DNA from: Mangrovimonas xylaniphaga | Lineage (GTDB): Bacteria > Bacteroidota > Bacteroidia > Flavobacteriales > Flavobacteriaceae | Reading direction: 5' to 3' | NCBI RefSeq assembly: GCF_001280435.1 | Contig: NZ_LBIP01000021.1 | Coordinates: 1 to 64,000 of the forward strand | Length of the DNA stretch: 64,000 nucleotides | Translations under genes and position numbers: made by a program | The notes under the pieces: generated by a model | The model's database searches: none | Told to the model about the DNA's origin: nothing | The model's input: the letters and a program-made list of their open reading frames with translations, nothing else | In this document: positions 16,836 through 24,908 of the stretch, one piece after another | Numbering within the stretch: position 1 is the stretch's first letter | Layout: each line of letters opens with the position of its first letter

Positions 16836-18011
16836 TTAATCCTCTTCGACTCGGTTATCATCAAAAGCCGATGGGAGCATTTTAGGAATGAATTTTATAA
16901 AAATAGGCAAGAGCAACATACCGCCGGGTAATAAAAAAATGGCCAAACTTGGGATGGTTTTGATGATGTCCAAAAGTTGATCGGTCACCTTTTTCTGTTC
17001 TTCATCAGTAAGTGGTCGGGTGGTTGATTTGGTAAGTAGGACCATTAATTCCTTGCTCTGTTTCAATTCCTTCAACAAGCGTTTGCTGTTGCGTTTTATA
17101 AGCTTGCTGACCATTCTGCTGGAATTGTCGTAAAAGCTCTGCACAATGTTTTTGGAATTCAATAGGGCTATTTTATCCTTGTTGGTTTTGTAAAACAAAT
17201 CGATATCTTTCACAGATTGTTGAATGACCGTATCGGGCAATTGCAGATCCTTTCCGAAACGTTTTAAAAACTTCTGTTCTTCCGTATCAATAACCTTATC
17301 ACTCCAAAAGGCCATACAAACCACATCGGTAATGTAAAATTTTGAGAGTGGGCTTTCCATACAGTTAATGACATCTTCATAACTCAACGCTTCTTTGTTT
17401 TGGTAGCGTAAAGAAGCCTTGAGTAACTTAATCAAACTTCTATCATATTGCGATTTTTCAGCTTTATAATCAAACACCGTTACCACGATGGTTTCTATAC
17501 AAGCTTCCATTTGCTTGATATACGCTTCTGTAATGTTGTGGGTACTAAGGAATTTTTGGTAAGCCAAAACATCTACAAACAACAAGGCGTTCGTAATAAA
17601 ATAATTGAAGTTTTTGGTGATGATATTATCATCGATATGCACGCGTTTGTCGATGATGCTCTCCAGTAGTTCAGATGAGGTTTTTTCACCCAATAAATCT
17701 TCAAAAAAGGAACTTTTGTAAGCAGCAATGGTATTGTAAAATCCAACTACACTATCAATAAAGTTTTGAGGTTCTTTTTGAAGGTGGTGCACATAATAAA
17801 AGGCCAATAAAAGGTTGACTTTTCCAAGCTCTTCGTGGGAGAAATCCCTATTGTAAATGCCATTGAGTACTACTTCTACATTGCTACCATAAATAAACCC
17901 ACAATGTTTTAAGGACTCATAAAATTGATAGTCACCATGGTTAAGGAAGGTGTCGTTTTTGGAAACTTCCTTAAGACATTTTTTAATCCAACCATTGGCA
18001 GACGGGTTCAT
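16836..18011 (-). CDS. LETM1-related protein
   Basis: The 391-aa protein is largely alpha-helical and ends in a LETM1-like module, where KKVTDQLLDIIKTIPSLAIF is followed by a Pro-Gly-rich hydrophobic segment LLPGGMLLLPIFIKFIPKMLP. In mitochondria this hydrophobic helix belongs to an ion exchanger. Bacteroidota homologues are annotated as LETM1-related and linked to biofilm phenotypes in some species, but without a defined mechanism. The middle part (YITDVVCMAFWSDKVIDTEEQKFLKRFGK) looks like a TerB-type helical bundle. It converges on the LytTR gene with a 9-base gap. Function is uncertain. Confidence 0.75.
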   Translation of the reverse strand: MNPSANGWIKKCLKEVSKNDTFLNHGDYQFYESLKHCGFIYGSNVEVVLNGIYNRDFSHEELGKVNLLLAFYYVHHLQKEPQNFIDSVVGFYNTIAAYKSSFFEDLLGEKTSSELLESIIDKRVHIDDNIITKNFNYFITNALLFVDVLAYQKFLSTHNITEAYIKQMEACIETIVVTVFDYKAEKSQYDRSLIKLLKASLRYQNKEALSYEDVINCMESPLSKFYITDVVCMAFWSDKVIDTEEQKFLKRFGKDLQLPDTVIQQSVKDIDLFYKTNKDKIALLNSKNIVQSFYDNSSRMVSKLIKRNSKRLLKELKQSKELMVLLTKSTTRPLTDEEQKKVTDQLLDIIKTIPSLAIFLLPGGMLLLPIFIKFIPKMLPSAFDDNRVEED

Positions 18012-18120
18012 AGGCTTTTCTGAAAAATTTAAGGTGTAAAGATACTTTTTAATCTTAAATCCGAAGTGACTTCCAAATCAAATTAGCTTATGCTGTCTTA
18101 CTTTTCTGAAATGAATGGAA

Positions 18121-19113
18121 TTATTCCATCATACCATCCAGGGTTTCAATAGTACCATCTGGTCTGTGCTGTAATTCTACCATTTTAATGCTCCTTAAAT
18201 GGGTGACACCATCCGATAATTTACTGTCGTGATGGAACAAATACCATTTGTCTTCAAACTTGCAGATGCTATGGTGAGTCGTCCAACCAACCACAGGTGT
18301 TAAGATGACTCCGGCATAGGTAAATGGACCATAGGGATTGTCGCCAATAGCATAGCACAGCATGTGAGTATCTCCAGTAGAATAAGAAAAATAATAGTTT
18401 CCGTTGTGATAGTGCATCCAAGCGGCTTCGAAAAATCGACGATTGTGGTCACCTGCTTTTAGTGGCTCACCAAGTTTATCCAAGATGAGCAAATCCTTTG
18501 GCATTTCGGCAAATTCCAATAGGTCACCGGTTAGTTTGGCCACTTTAGGGCAGAGAGCAGGTTCGTGATCTTGTGGGATATGGGCAAAAGGACTTTCTGG
18601 TTCATCGGCATTGAAATGATCTGTTCTCCAACGCTGCAATTGTCCACCCCAAAGACCTCCAAAATACATGTAGTGTTCCCCATCTTTATCTTTAAATACG
18701 GCAGGATCTATGGAAAAGCTGCCTTTGATGGCATCTGGCTGTGGGGTGAAAGGTCCCGTTGGTGAGTTGCTTACGGCCACACCAATTCTAAAAATCCCTT
18801 CACGGTCTTTGGCCGGAAAATAAAGGTAATAGGTGCCGTCCTTTTCGGCGGCATCTGGTGCCCACATTTGTTTTTCTGCCCATTGCACATCTTTTACGTG
18901 CAAAGCCACCCCATGATCTACAGCTTCGCTATCAGGAGCGTCCATTGAAAATACATGGTAATCTTCCATATCAAAGTGACTTCCTAAATCGTCAAAGGCT
19001 TCACCTGCATCAATGTCGTGTGAAGGATAGATGTATAGTTTTCCGTTGAATACATGAGCCGAAGGATCGGCTGTGTAAATATGTTTTACGAGATGTCTGG
19101 CTATTTTATTCAT
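18121..19113 (-). CDS. glycoside hydrolase family 43 (beta-xylosidase type)
   Basis: GH43 enzymes are five-bladed beta-propellers that release xylose or arabinose from xylo-oligosaccharides. This 330-aa protein shows the expected acidic residues: Asp in YTADPSAHV (base), Asp in SFSIDPAVF (pKa modulator) and Glu in RRFFEAAWMHY (acid). There is no signal peptide, so it should act on oligosaccharides in the cytoplasm. Its start overlaps the GH10 xylanase gene by 8 bases. Together with the symporter upstream it completes a xylan-use operon. Exact specificity (xylosidase or arabinofuranosidase) cannot be settled from sequence. Confidence 0.88.
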   Translation of the reverse strand: MNKIARHLVKHIYTADPSAHVFNGKLYIYPSHDIDAGEAFDDLGSHFDMEDYHVFSMDAPDSEAVDHGVALHVKDVQWAEKQMWAPDAAEKDGTYYLYFPAKDREGIFRIGVAVSNSPTGPFTPQPDAIKGSFSIDPAVFKDKDGEHYMYFGGLWGGQLQRWRTDHFNADEPESPFAHIPQDHEPALCPKVAKLTGDLLEFAEMPKDLLILDKLGEPLKAGDHNRRFFEAAWMHYHNGNYYFSYSTGDTHMLCYAIGDNPYGPFTYAGVILTPVVGWTTHHSICKFEDKWYLFHHDSKLSDGVTHLRSIKMVELQHRPDGTIETLDGMME

Positions 19114-20260
19114 GAGCTGTGGTGTTTGTGGTATTAGCCTGTTTAATAAGGTCGGTTACAATAGGCTTTGCCTTGTTATTTCTATCAAATAACAGAGGGT
19201 AATCGGTTCTTCCAGGAATTGGGAAGTCATTTTTCCAAGAATTCCCATCGTTAACGCCCCAAGTGGTTACCCTTGTAATGCTTTTGCTGTGTTTCTTCCA
19301 TATATTGAACACTTTTTGGAAACGTTCCTGTTGGGCCATGGACATAGAATCTGGCAATCCTGTTTTAAAAGGATCCATTTTCTCCATATAGGCAGCACGT
19401 TCCGAAATATCTGCCGTCATTTGTCTGTTGGGCCATTTTAACACCGAAAGATCAAATTCGGTAATCATCACGGTGCCCAATTTTGAAAAGGCTTCAATAC
19501 TTTCTTCATATACTTTTAAGTCGGGGTTGTCCATAGACACGTGGCTTTGCATACCTATTCCAGTCACTTTAATCCCTTTTTCCTGAATGGATTTTACCAA
19601 ATTGACAGTGCCTTGGCGTTTTTCAGGATTGGAAAGGTTGTAGTCGTTGTAGTAAAGCTCCGTATCAGGATCTACTTTCTGCGCAATGCCAAACATAATT
19701 TCCACCCAATCTGGCCCGATGATGGTGTAGAATTTACTCTCTCGCATTGTACCATCTTCATTGAGGGCTTCATTTACCACATCCCAACCTTTTACTTTGC
19801 CTTTGTAACGGGTCATGAGGGTGGTAATATGATCTGTCATACGTGCAATCAATTCTTCTCTAGTGACATCATTCCCTTGGTCGTCTACAAACAGCCATGG
19901 AGGTGTTTGCGAATGCCATGCCAGGGTATGCCCTGTAATGAACATGTTGTTCTGCATTCCAAAATTGACGAAGGCATCGGCATCCTCCCAAAAGTAGGTG
20001 TTTTTTTCAGGGTGGATCAGTCCCGATTTCATACAGTTTTCTGCAACAATGGCATTGAAATGGGTTTTGATTACACTATCGGTGGCCGCATTCCGTTCAT
20101 GGATTTGATTCACATTAAGTGCTGTGCCAATATAAAAATCACTTTTTAAAGCTTCCTTCAAAGAAGTGATTTCTTGAGGCTTTTCAATCTTGGTATCTTT
20201 AGATTCTTTTGCCTTGCAGCCTACAATCAGAAGAGAAAGAAGAAGATATTTAAGTTTCAT
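19106..20260 (-). CDS. GH10 endo-1,4-beta-xylanase lipoprotein
   Basis: The 384-aa protein has a lipoprotein signal (LLSLLIVGCKAKES, Cys15) and a complete GH10 barrel. It contains HTLAWHSQTPPWLF, the acid/base Glu in WDVVNEALNEDG, YYNDYNLS, GMQSHVSM and the nucleophile Glu in MITEFDLSVLKW, and ends with TWGVNDGNSW and RTDYPLLFD. It hydrolyses internal xylan bonds and should be membrane-anchored outside the cytoplasm. It follows the GPH symporter gene after 22 bases and overlaps the GH43 gene by 8 bases, so all three are one transcript. Confidence 0.95.
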   Translation of the reverse strand: MKLKYLLLSLLIVGCKAKESKDTKIEKPQEITSLKEALKSDFYIGTALNVNQIHERNAATDSVIKTHFNAIVAENCMKSGLIHPEKNTYFWEDADAFVNFGMQNNMFITGHTLAWHSQTPPWLFVDDQGNDVTREELIARMTDHITTLMTRYKGKVKGWDVVNEALNEDGTMRESKFYTIIGPDWVEIMFGIAQKVDPDTELYYNDYNLSNPEKRQGTVNLVKSIQEKGIKVTGIGMQSHVSMDNPDLKVYEESIEAFSKLGTVMITEFDLSVLKWPNRQMTADISERAAYMEKMDPFKTGLPDSMSMAQQERFQKVFNIWKKHSKSITRVTTWGVNDGNSWKNDFPIPGRTDYPLLFDRNNKAKPIVTDLIKQANTTNTTAHE

Positions 20261-20282
20261 AATCCTTGTAATTTGAAATTGA

Positions 20283-21734
20283 TTATCTACGTGCTTTTAG
20301 GTCGTTTTCAATTTGGGTCTCCATTTGCTTATTGATGACATAGAAAAACAAGATGGCAGCGCCTATCAAAAATGGAATGGCAGGATAGATACTTACCAAC
20401 ATTTTCGCTCCTTGTGCCACACTTTCGGGTTGTATGATTTCCTGACCTGCAGGTACCATATCCTTGTTAATATAGCCATATCTTCCCAAAATCCAGGTTA
20501 CCAAGGCACCACCAATACTTAAACCGGCTTTAAGGCCCACCATCATGGCAGAAAAAATGATGGCAGTGGCACGTCTATTGGTACGCCATTCCGAGTAATC
20601 GGCTACATCGGCTATCATGGCCCAAAGGATAGGAATGGTGATGCCATAGAAAAAGCCATGGAGGATTTGCGACCAAAACATCAAGCCGACACTTTTGGGA
20701 TGAAAAAAGTAAAAGGCAATGATAAATAGGGTTGAGATGAATAGAGCGATGCCAAATACATCCCGTTTACCATATTTGTCAGCCAGTTTTTTGGAGATGG
20801 TAATTCCTATTATCATAAAGATAATGCCCCCAGCATTGAACAATCCAAAGCCTGCGGATACAGGATCGGAACCAAAGAAATTGATCCCCATGTTGGACAT
20901 CATATCCAAAATAGGACTGATGTATTCGGTCAAGGTTGTCTGATCGACATAATTGTTGAAATAATACACATACGAGCCACCTTTCATGGCCAAAGTGATA
21001 AAAATCAAAATGGTTAAGGATAGCATGATGACCCAAGGTCTGTTTTGAAACAAATCGGATAGGTCTTCCTTTAAACTTGCCTGTTGCTCAGGTTTAGGGA
21101 CAATACGTTCCTTGGTTGAGGCAAAAGTGATGAGTAGCATTACTGTTCCAATAATGGCCAACCAGGTCATTACAGTTTCTATCCCGGCAGCCTTATCGCC
21201 TTCCCCCACATACATGATAATGGGGAGCATGAGCACCTGTACAAAGAACTGCGCAAACATAACAGCTACAAAACGATAGGCTGACATACTGTTGCGTTCC
21301 TTCATATCTCCGGTAATCACACCGCTCAAGGCCGAATATGGCAAGTTGTTGGCGGCATATAATAAAAGGAGTAGGGTATAGGTTACTACGGCCCAAATAA
21401 CTTTACCTTTATAAGAGAAGTCGGGAGTTGTAAAGGCCAAAAGCGCCACAACACCCAAGGGAACCGCGGTATAAAGGATCCAAGGTCTGAATTTTCCCCA
21501 GCGGGATTGAGTTCTGTCGGCCACGGCCCCAATGATAGGGTTGAAAACAAAGGCGGCCACAAGGCCAACAGTGAGCATGATTACCGAGGCATGGTTGTTG
21601 TCCAAGCCGTAAATATCGGTGTAGAAAAAGGCTAGGTAAGTAATTAAGGTTTGAAATACAAGATTGGCGGCCAAATCTCCCAAGGCGAAGCCAACCTTTT
21701 CCATTACGGAGAGCTTTTGAGAATCTGAAGTCAT
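20283..21734 (-). CDS. GPH-family sugar/cation symporter (xyloside type)
   Basis: This 483-aa, 12-helix transporter belongs to the glycoside-pentoside-hexuronide:cation symporter family. Family signs include the N-terminal KLSVMEKVGFALGDLAANL, the loop ADRTQSRWGKFRPWIL and DVADYSEWRTNRRATAIIFS. As first gene of the operon with a GH10 xylanase and a GH43 enzyme, it probably imports xylo-oligosaccharides or xylosides, like XynP-type carriers. No SusC/SusD pair is present nearby, so outer-membrane uptake must rely on other proteins. A LacI-type operator-like site lies about 150 bases upstream. Confidence 0.9.
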   Translation of the reverse strand: MTSDSQKLSVMEKVGFALGDLAANLVFQTLITYLAFFYTDIYGLDNNHASVIMLTVGLVAAFVFNPIIGAVADRTQSRWGKFRPWILYTAVPLGVVALLAFTTPDFSYKGKVIWAVVTYTLLLLLYAANNLPYSALSGVITGDMKERNSMSAYRFVAVMFAQFFVQVLMLPIIMYVGEGDKAAGIETVMTWLAIIGTVMLLITFASTKERIVPKPEQQASLKEDLSDLFQNRPWVIMLSLTILIFITLAMKGGSYVYYFNNYVDQTTLTEYISPILDMMSNMGINFFGSDPVSAGFGLFNAGGIIFMIIGITISKKLADKYGKRDVFGIALFISTLFIIAFYFFHPKSVGLMFWSQILHGFFYGITIPILWAMIADVADYSEWRTNRRATAIIFSAMMVGLKAGLSIGGALVTWILGRYGYINKDMVPAGQEIIQPESVAQGAKMLVSIYPAIPFLIGAAILFFYVINKQMETQIENDLKARR

Positions 21735-21884
21735 TCTACAAGTAGTTTAATTATGGGTTAGAAGTTAGTTTTTGTGGATTATTACTTCAGCGAATCCATC
21801 TGTTGCTGCCTTTTCAATTTTCGGCTTGCAGAAATAATCTCTTTGCAATCTACAAAAAAAATAGGGTAATTTTCATGAAAAACG

Positions 21885-21894
21885 CAACCGATTG
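21885..21894 (-). promoter_or_regulatory. candidate LacI-type operator of the xylan operon
   Basis: CAACCGATTG is a near-palindrome with a CG centre (4 of 5 base pairs), as in LacI-family operators. Read on the operon strand it contains the TTG that would act as -33 element, 21 bases before TATTTTTT. This is an inference from pattern only; no regulator gene is in the window. Confidence 0.35.
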
Positions 21895-21972
21895 TGAAAG
21901 AATTTATGGATAATGGAATTTGCTAGTAAAACAGGTGGTTTCGAGCAGTTTTTGGGAGTTTTATGGGCATAA

Positions 21973-22003
21973 AAAAAAGATGCCCATTCAGGACATCTTT
22001 TTT
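21973..22003 (-). terminator. terminator after sodC
   Basis: AAAAAAGATG (21973-21982) pairs with CATCTTTTTT (21994-22003) around an 11-base loop, and the stem itself supplies the U-rich end. It lies 47 bases past the sodC stop. Confidence 0.6.
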
Positions 22004-22050
22004 ATGTTGTTAAAAGTGGAAATTCACTTCTATTGGTGAACATTATTTTC

Positions 22051-22659
22051 TTACTCAATAATACCGCCACAGCTTACACGACCACCAGCGTTACCTGTAG
22101 GTTGTGTGGTGAAATCGTCTGTACCTTGATGTACAATTACGGCTTTTCCTAAAATGTCTTTGGAAGGATCGCCACAACCAATACACCATTCATCGGTACT
22201 AAAAGAAATGGTACCATGGCCTTTGGCATCGGCTGTAAAGTTGCCAATATCCCCTTTATGGTAACCTTCGGAGCTGCCCCATTTGCCATGAGGTTGTGCC
22301 GTTGGGTTCCAGTGACCACCACTTGAAGTCCCATCCTCTGCAGAGCAGTCTGCTTTTTCATGTAAGTGGATGGCATGTTCCCCCTCGCTCAATCCGTCGA
22401 ATACGGCTACCATGGATACAATCCCATCAACTTCCTTAAAAAGGACATTTCCAGAAACATTGCTTTTACTTTTTGGCTCCAATCTCACCTTAATTTTTTT
22501 TGTTTCGGCAGCGTGATTATCCATCTCTGTTTTCTCCGGTGTGGTTACCGTTTCGGTACTTTCTTGCTCAGTACCTTCCATTGTTTTTTTATGATCGTTT
22601 TTACATCCCATAAAAAGGCTAACTGCCAATATAGGAACTATTAAGATTGATGCTTTCAT
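22051..22659 (-). CDS. sodC: Cu/Zn superoxide dismutase family lipoprotein
   Basis: SodC dismutates superoxide outside the cytoplasm. The 202-aa protein has a lipoprotein signal (SLFMGCKND, Cys19), a Thr/Glu-rich linker to about residue 55, and a Cu/Zn SOD fold. The fold carries copper ligands in HAIHLHEKADC, SGGHWNP and VIVHQGTDDF, the bridging/zinc region HKGDIGNF, and the disulfide-forming cysteines ADC and VSCGG. An extra CIGCGDP pair (residues about 157-160) is unusual for the family and may form a second disulfide or bind metal. It is monocistronic with its own terminator. Confidence 0.9.
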   Translation of the reverse strand: MKASILIVPILAVSLFMGCKNDHKKTMEGTEQESTETVTTPEKTEMDNHAAETKKIKVRLEPKSKSNVSGNVLFKEVDGIVSMVAVFDGLSEGEHAIHLHEKADCSAEDGTSSGGHWNPTAQPHGKWGSSEGYHKGDIGNFTADAKGHGTISFSTDEWCIGCGDPSKDILGKAVIVHQGTDDFTTQPTGNAGGRVSCGGIIE

Positions 22660-22857
22660 TGTTAATTTGGTTTGAATTTTACCGAAAGTTAAGGATTATA
22701 TGAAGAATACTAAAATTTATTTGAAGCCTAGGAACCACAGTTTTGATTGTAAATAAATAAGGTTTTCGATGTTAATTTCATGGTCATTGTACGTAAAAGC
22801 TGAATAAAAATCGTAATTTTATCCTTGGAAAAAACATAACCTAAACTACTTATTACA

Positions 22858-23691
22858 ATGAAAAAAATTATCGTTCCCGTTGACTTCTCTGAATATTCTG
22901 AATATGCATTGGAAGCAGCGGCAGCCATAGCCAGAGAGCATGATAGTGAAATATTGGTAATGCACATGCTTGAAATTTCTGAGGCGGTTTTAAATACAGG
23001 AGACCTTGAGCAGGGAGAAAAGGCCGTATTTTTCTTAAAGATAGCCGAAAAGAAATTTGAAACTTTCTTGGACAAACCTTATTTGGAAGGTTTAACAGTG
23101 ACCCCTGTAGTAAAGCACTTTAAAGTATTTAGTGAATTGGCAGAAGTGGCCGCAAGCCATAGTGTAGACTTAATCGTTATGGGATCTAAGGGAGCTAGTG
23201 GTTTCTCTGAAATCTTTGTAGGATCCAATACCGAGAAGGTGGTAAGACATTCTGATGTACCTGTATTGGTTGTGAAGGAAAAATTGGCCAATGTAGAATT
23301 TAACAATGCCGTGTTTGCTTGCGATTTCTCTAGCAAAACTTATGGCGTGTATAAAAAGGCCATGTCCCTTTTCAAAGCTATGAAAGTGACTCCTCATATT
23401 CTTTATGTGAACTTGCCTTCAGACAGTTTTAGAAATTCTGATGAAATCGAAGAGAAGATCACCAACTTCTTGAACAAGACCGATGGTAATTTAGATCAAA
23501 AAGACAACGTAGCTGTTGTTAATGATTATACCGTTGAAGGAGGGGTATTTAATTATGCCAACAAAATCAACGCCGATTTAATTGCTGTGGCTACACATGG
23601 TAGAACTGGCTTTTTACATTTCTTTGAAGGAAGTATCTCTGAAGATATTGCCAACCATGCATCATTGCCTGTGTTGACTTTCAAGATCTAA
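22858..23691 (+). CDS. tandem-domain universal stress protein
   Basis: This 277-aa protein has two UspA domains. The first (1-145) contains KKIIVPVDFSEYSEYALEAA and the nucleotide-binding type GSKGASGFSEIFVGSNTEKVVRHSDVPVLVV. The second (about 150-277) has the degenerate version ATHGRTGFLHFFEGSISEDIANHASLPVLTFKI. Tandem Usp proteins support survival under starvation or oxygen limitation in other bacteria; a role linked to the adjacent cbb3 cluster is possible but not shown. The sequence at 1-248 of this window is a fragment of a paralogue. A bidirectional terminator follows. Confidence 0.92.
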   Translation: MKKIIVPVDFSEYSEYALEAAAAIAREHDSEILVMHMLEISEAVLNTGDLEQGEKAVFFLKIAEKKFETFLDKPYLEGLTVTPVVKHFKVFSELAEVAASHSVDLIVMGSKGASGFSEIFVGSNTEKVVRHSDVPVLVVKEKLANVEFNNAVFACDFSSKTYGVYKKAMSLFKAMKVTPHILYVNLPSDSFRNSDEIEEKITNFLNKTDGNLDQKDNVAVVNDYTVEGGVFNYANKINADLIAVATHGRTGFLHFFEGSISEDIANHASLPVLTFKI

Positions 23692-23710
23692 GTTTAGATA
23701 AAAGAAAACG

Positions 23711-23741
23711 AAAAGGGTTGGAATGTTCCAACCCTTTTTTT
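23711..23741. terminator. bidirectional terminator between usp and the cco cluster
   Basis: AAAAGGGTTGGA (23711-23722) pairs with TCCAACCCTTTT (23727-23738), with T runs on both flanks. It ends the usp transcript and that of the convergent cco cluster. Confidence 0.85.
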
Positions 23742-23744
23742 TGT

Positions 23745-24446
23745 TTAGTGACACTCTATATGGCTACTGGCCATAGGAGTAGACGGTGCTGGAGAAAGGT
23801 AAGGGATGCCCAAGCCTAAGCCCCTAAGGATAAACATTAGACCGATAATAACCACGAATACCGGAATGGCTTTTTGAATGCGTTGTTTTACTTCTGAACT
23901 GAGGAACTTTCCTAGATAAATGGCAGAGGTCATTAAAGGAACCGTACCTAAACCAAAAAGCGCCATATACAAACTCCCCTCTAACATGTTTTGGTTGGCA
24001 ATGGCCCCAAAGATGGCCATGTATACTAATCCGCAGGGTAAAAATCCATTTAGAAAGCCGATGGTTAAAAAGGTGTCGGCAGTTCTTTTTTGTAGCGCAT
24101 TGCCTAGATTTTGTTTAATTTTTGAAATGACCTTAAAAATGGGAGCCGTAAGTCGGGAGGTACTGAATTTCCCTTGGGGAAGTAAGATCGCCAAGATCAT
24201 CAAAATCCCGATGGCAATTGAGAGCTGTTGTTGGATCCCGAAGAGATAGAGGCTTTTTCCAATGAGTCCAAAAACAAAGCCCATAATACTATAGGCCAAA
24301 ATTCGGCCCAAGTGGTAAATAGCAATTTGCCCCACTTTTTTTGTGGTATTAGAGCGGTCTACAGGCAGCATAAAGGCAATGGGCCCGCACATGCCTACAC
24401 AGTGTAAACTTCCCAATAATCCCAATATAAAGGCCGTCCAGAGCAT
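23745..24446 (-). CDS. SafE/DsbD_2-type membrane protein of the cco cluster
   Basis: The 233-aa protein has six hydrophobic segments and the paired cysteine motifs of the UreH-like/DsbD_2 family, GSLHCVGMCGPIA near the N-terminus and GFLPCGLVYMAIFG in the middle. Such proteins commonly end the ccoNOQP-GHIS cluster in Bacteroidota and related groups. They are suspected of moving copper or reducing equivalents for oxidase assembly; this is inference from context and the cysteines. The C-terminus HIECH could bind metal. It follows ccoH after 1 base, so it belongs to the same transcript. Confidence 0.82.
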   Translation of the reverse strand: MLWTAFILGLLGSLHCVGMCGPIAFMLPVDRSNTTKKVGQIAIYHLGRILAYSIMGFVFGLIGKSLYLFGIQQQLSIAIGILMILAILLPQGKFSTSRLTAPIFKVISKIKQNLGNALQKRTADTFLTIGFLNGFLPCGLVYMAIFGAIANQNMLEGSLYMALFGLGTVPLMTSAIYLGKFLSSEVKQRIQKAIPVFVVIIGLMFILRGLGLGIPYLSPAPSTPMASSHIECH

Positions 24447-24447
24447 T

Positions 24448-24891
24448 TTAGTAAACTATTTGCTGTTTGTACAAATAAGGTGTGTTGTTATAAGTCCAGT
24501 CTATTCTTATGTCCCAACGTCCTTCCAAAAGGCGGTCATTAGGAATCAAGACCGTATGGTCCGTAAGCTCAATGGCTGTTTTATAATCCAAATGCTTGTT
24601 GGAAGGGCGGTACAATTCTATATTTCCCGCGATTTTTTGGGTTTCCAAACTTTCAGGAAAACTGATGAGCATTCCACTATCTGTTTTTTGCCAACGCAAG
24701 TTTTCTTCCAAATTTTTGGCATTGTTGAGTTTGTCAATATCATGTTGGAATTCCAATTCCTGTTGGTAGTAATCTTCGGTTACTAAATGGTGGTCATTTC
24801 TATTTTTACTCATTATCACCACAAAGTAGAGTATAAAGCTCATAAAAGCTATAAAGGCAATTACAATACCTGTTCCCCAATTAAATTTCAT
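24448..24891 (-). CDS. ccoH: cbb3 oxidase assembly protein FixH/CcoH
   Basis: CcoH is a small single-span membrane protein needed for cbb3 oxidase assembly. This 147-aa product starts MKFNWGTGIVIAFIAFMSFILYFV, one helix, followed by a periplasmic FixH domain (EDYYQQELEFQHDIDKLNNA, ...GRWDIRIDWTYN) typical of the family. It lies between ccoG (17 bases upstream) and the SafE-like gene (1 base downstream). Sequence conservation in this family is low, so the call rests on both the motif and the position. Confidence 0.88.
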   Translation of the reverse strand: MKFNWGTGIVIAFIAFMSFILYFVVIMSKNRNDHHLVTEDYYQQELEFQHDIDKLNNAKNLEENLRWQKTDSGMLISFPESLETQKIAGNIELYRPSNKHLDYKTAIELTDHTVLIPNDRLLEGRWDIRIDWTYNNTPYLYKQQIVY

Positions 24892-24908
24892 AGCTTATAG
24901 TTTTTAGA

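Larger units (their letters stand above)
21735..22050. other. intergenic region upstream of the xylan operon
   Basis: These 316 bases hold no gene. They contain the putative LacI-type operator at 21885-21894 (upstream of the symporter) and the SOD terminator hairpin at 21973-22003. No other structure was seen. Confidence 0.65.

Noticed and set aside
18095-18120. A third copy of the 50-base repeat (TTTTCTGAAATGAATGG)
   Set aside because: Only the short TCTGAAAT core matches; the AGTCAATGAC part is absent, so the resemblance is within chance.
19541-20149. A 202-aa plus-strand frame opposite the GH10 xylanase
   Set aside because: Antisense shadow of a well-conserved GH10 gene; no family resemblance, and an odd Cys/His/Phe composition.
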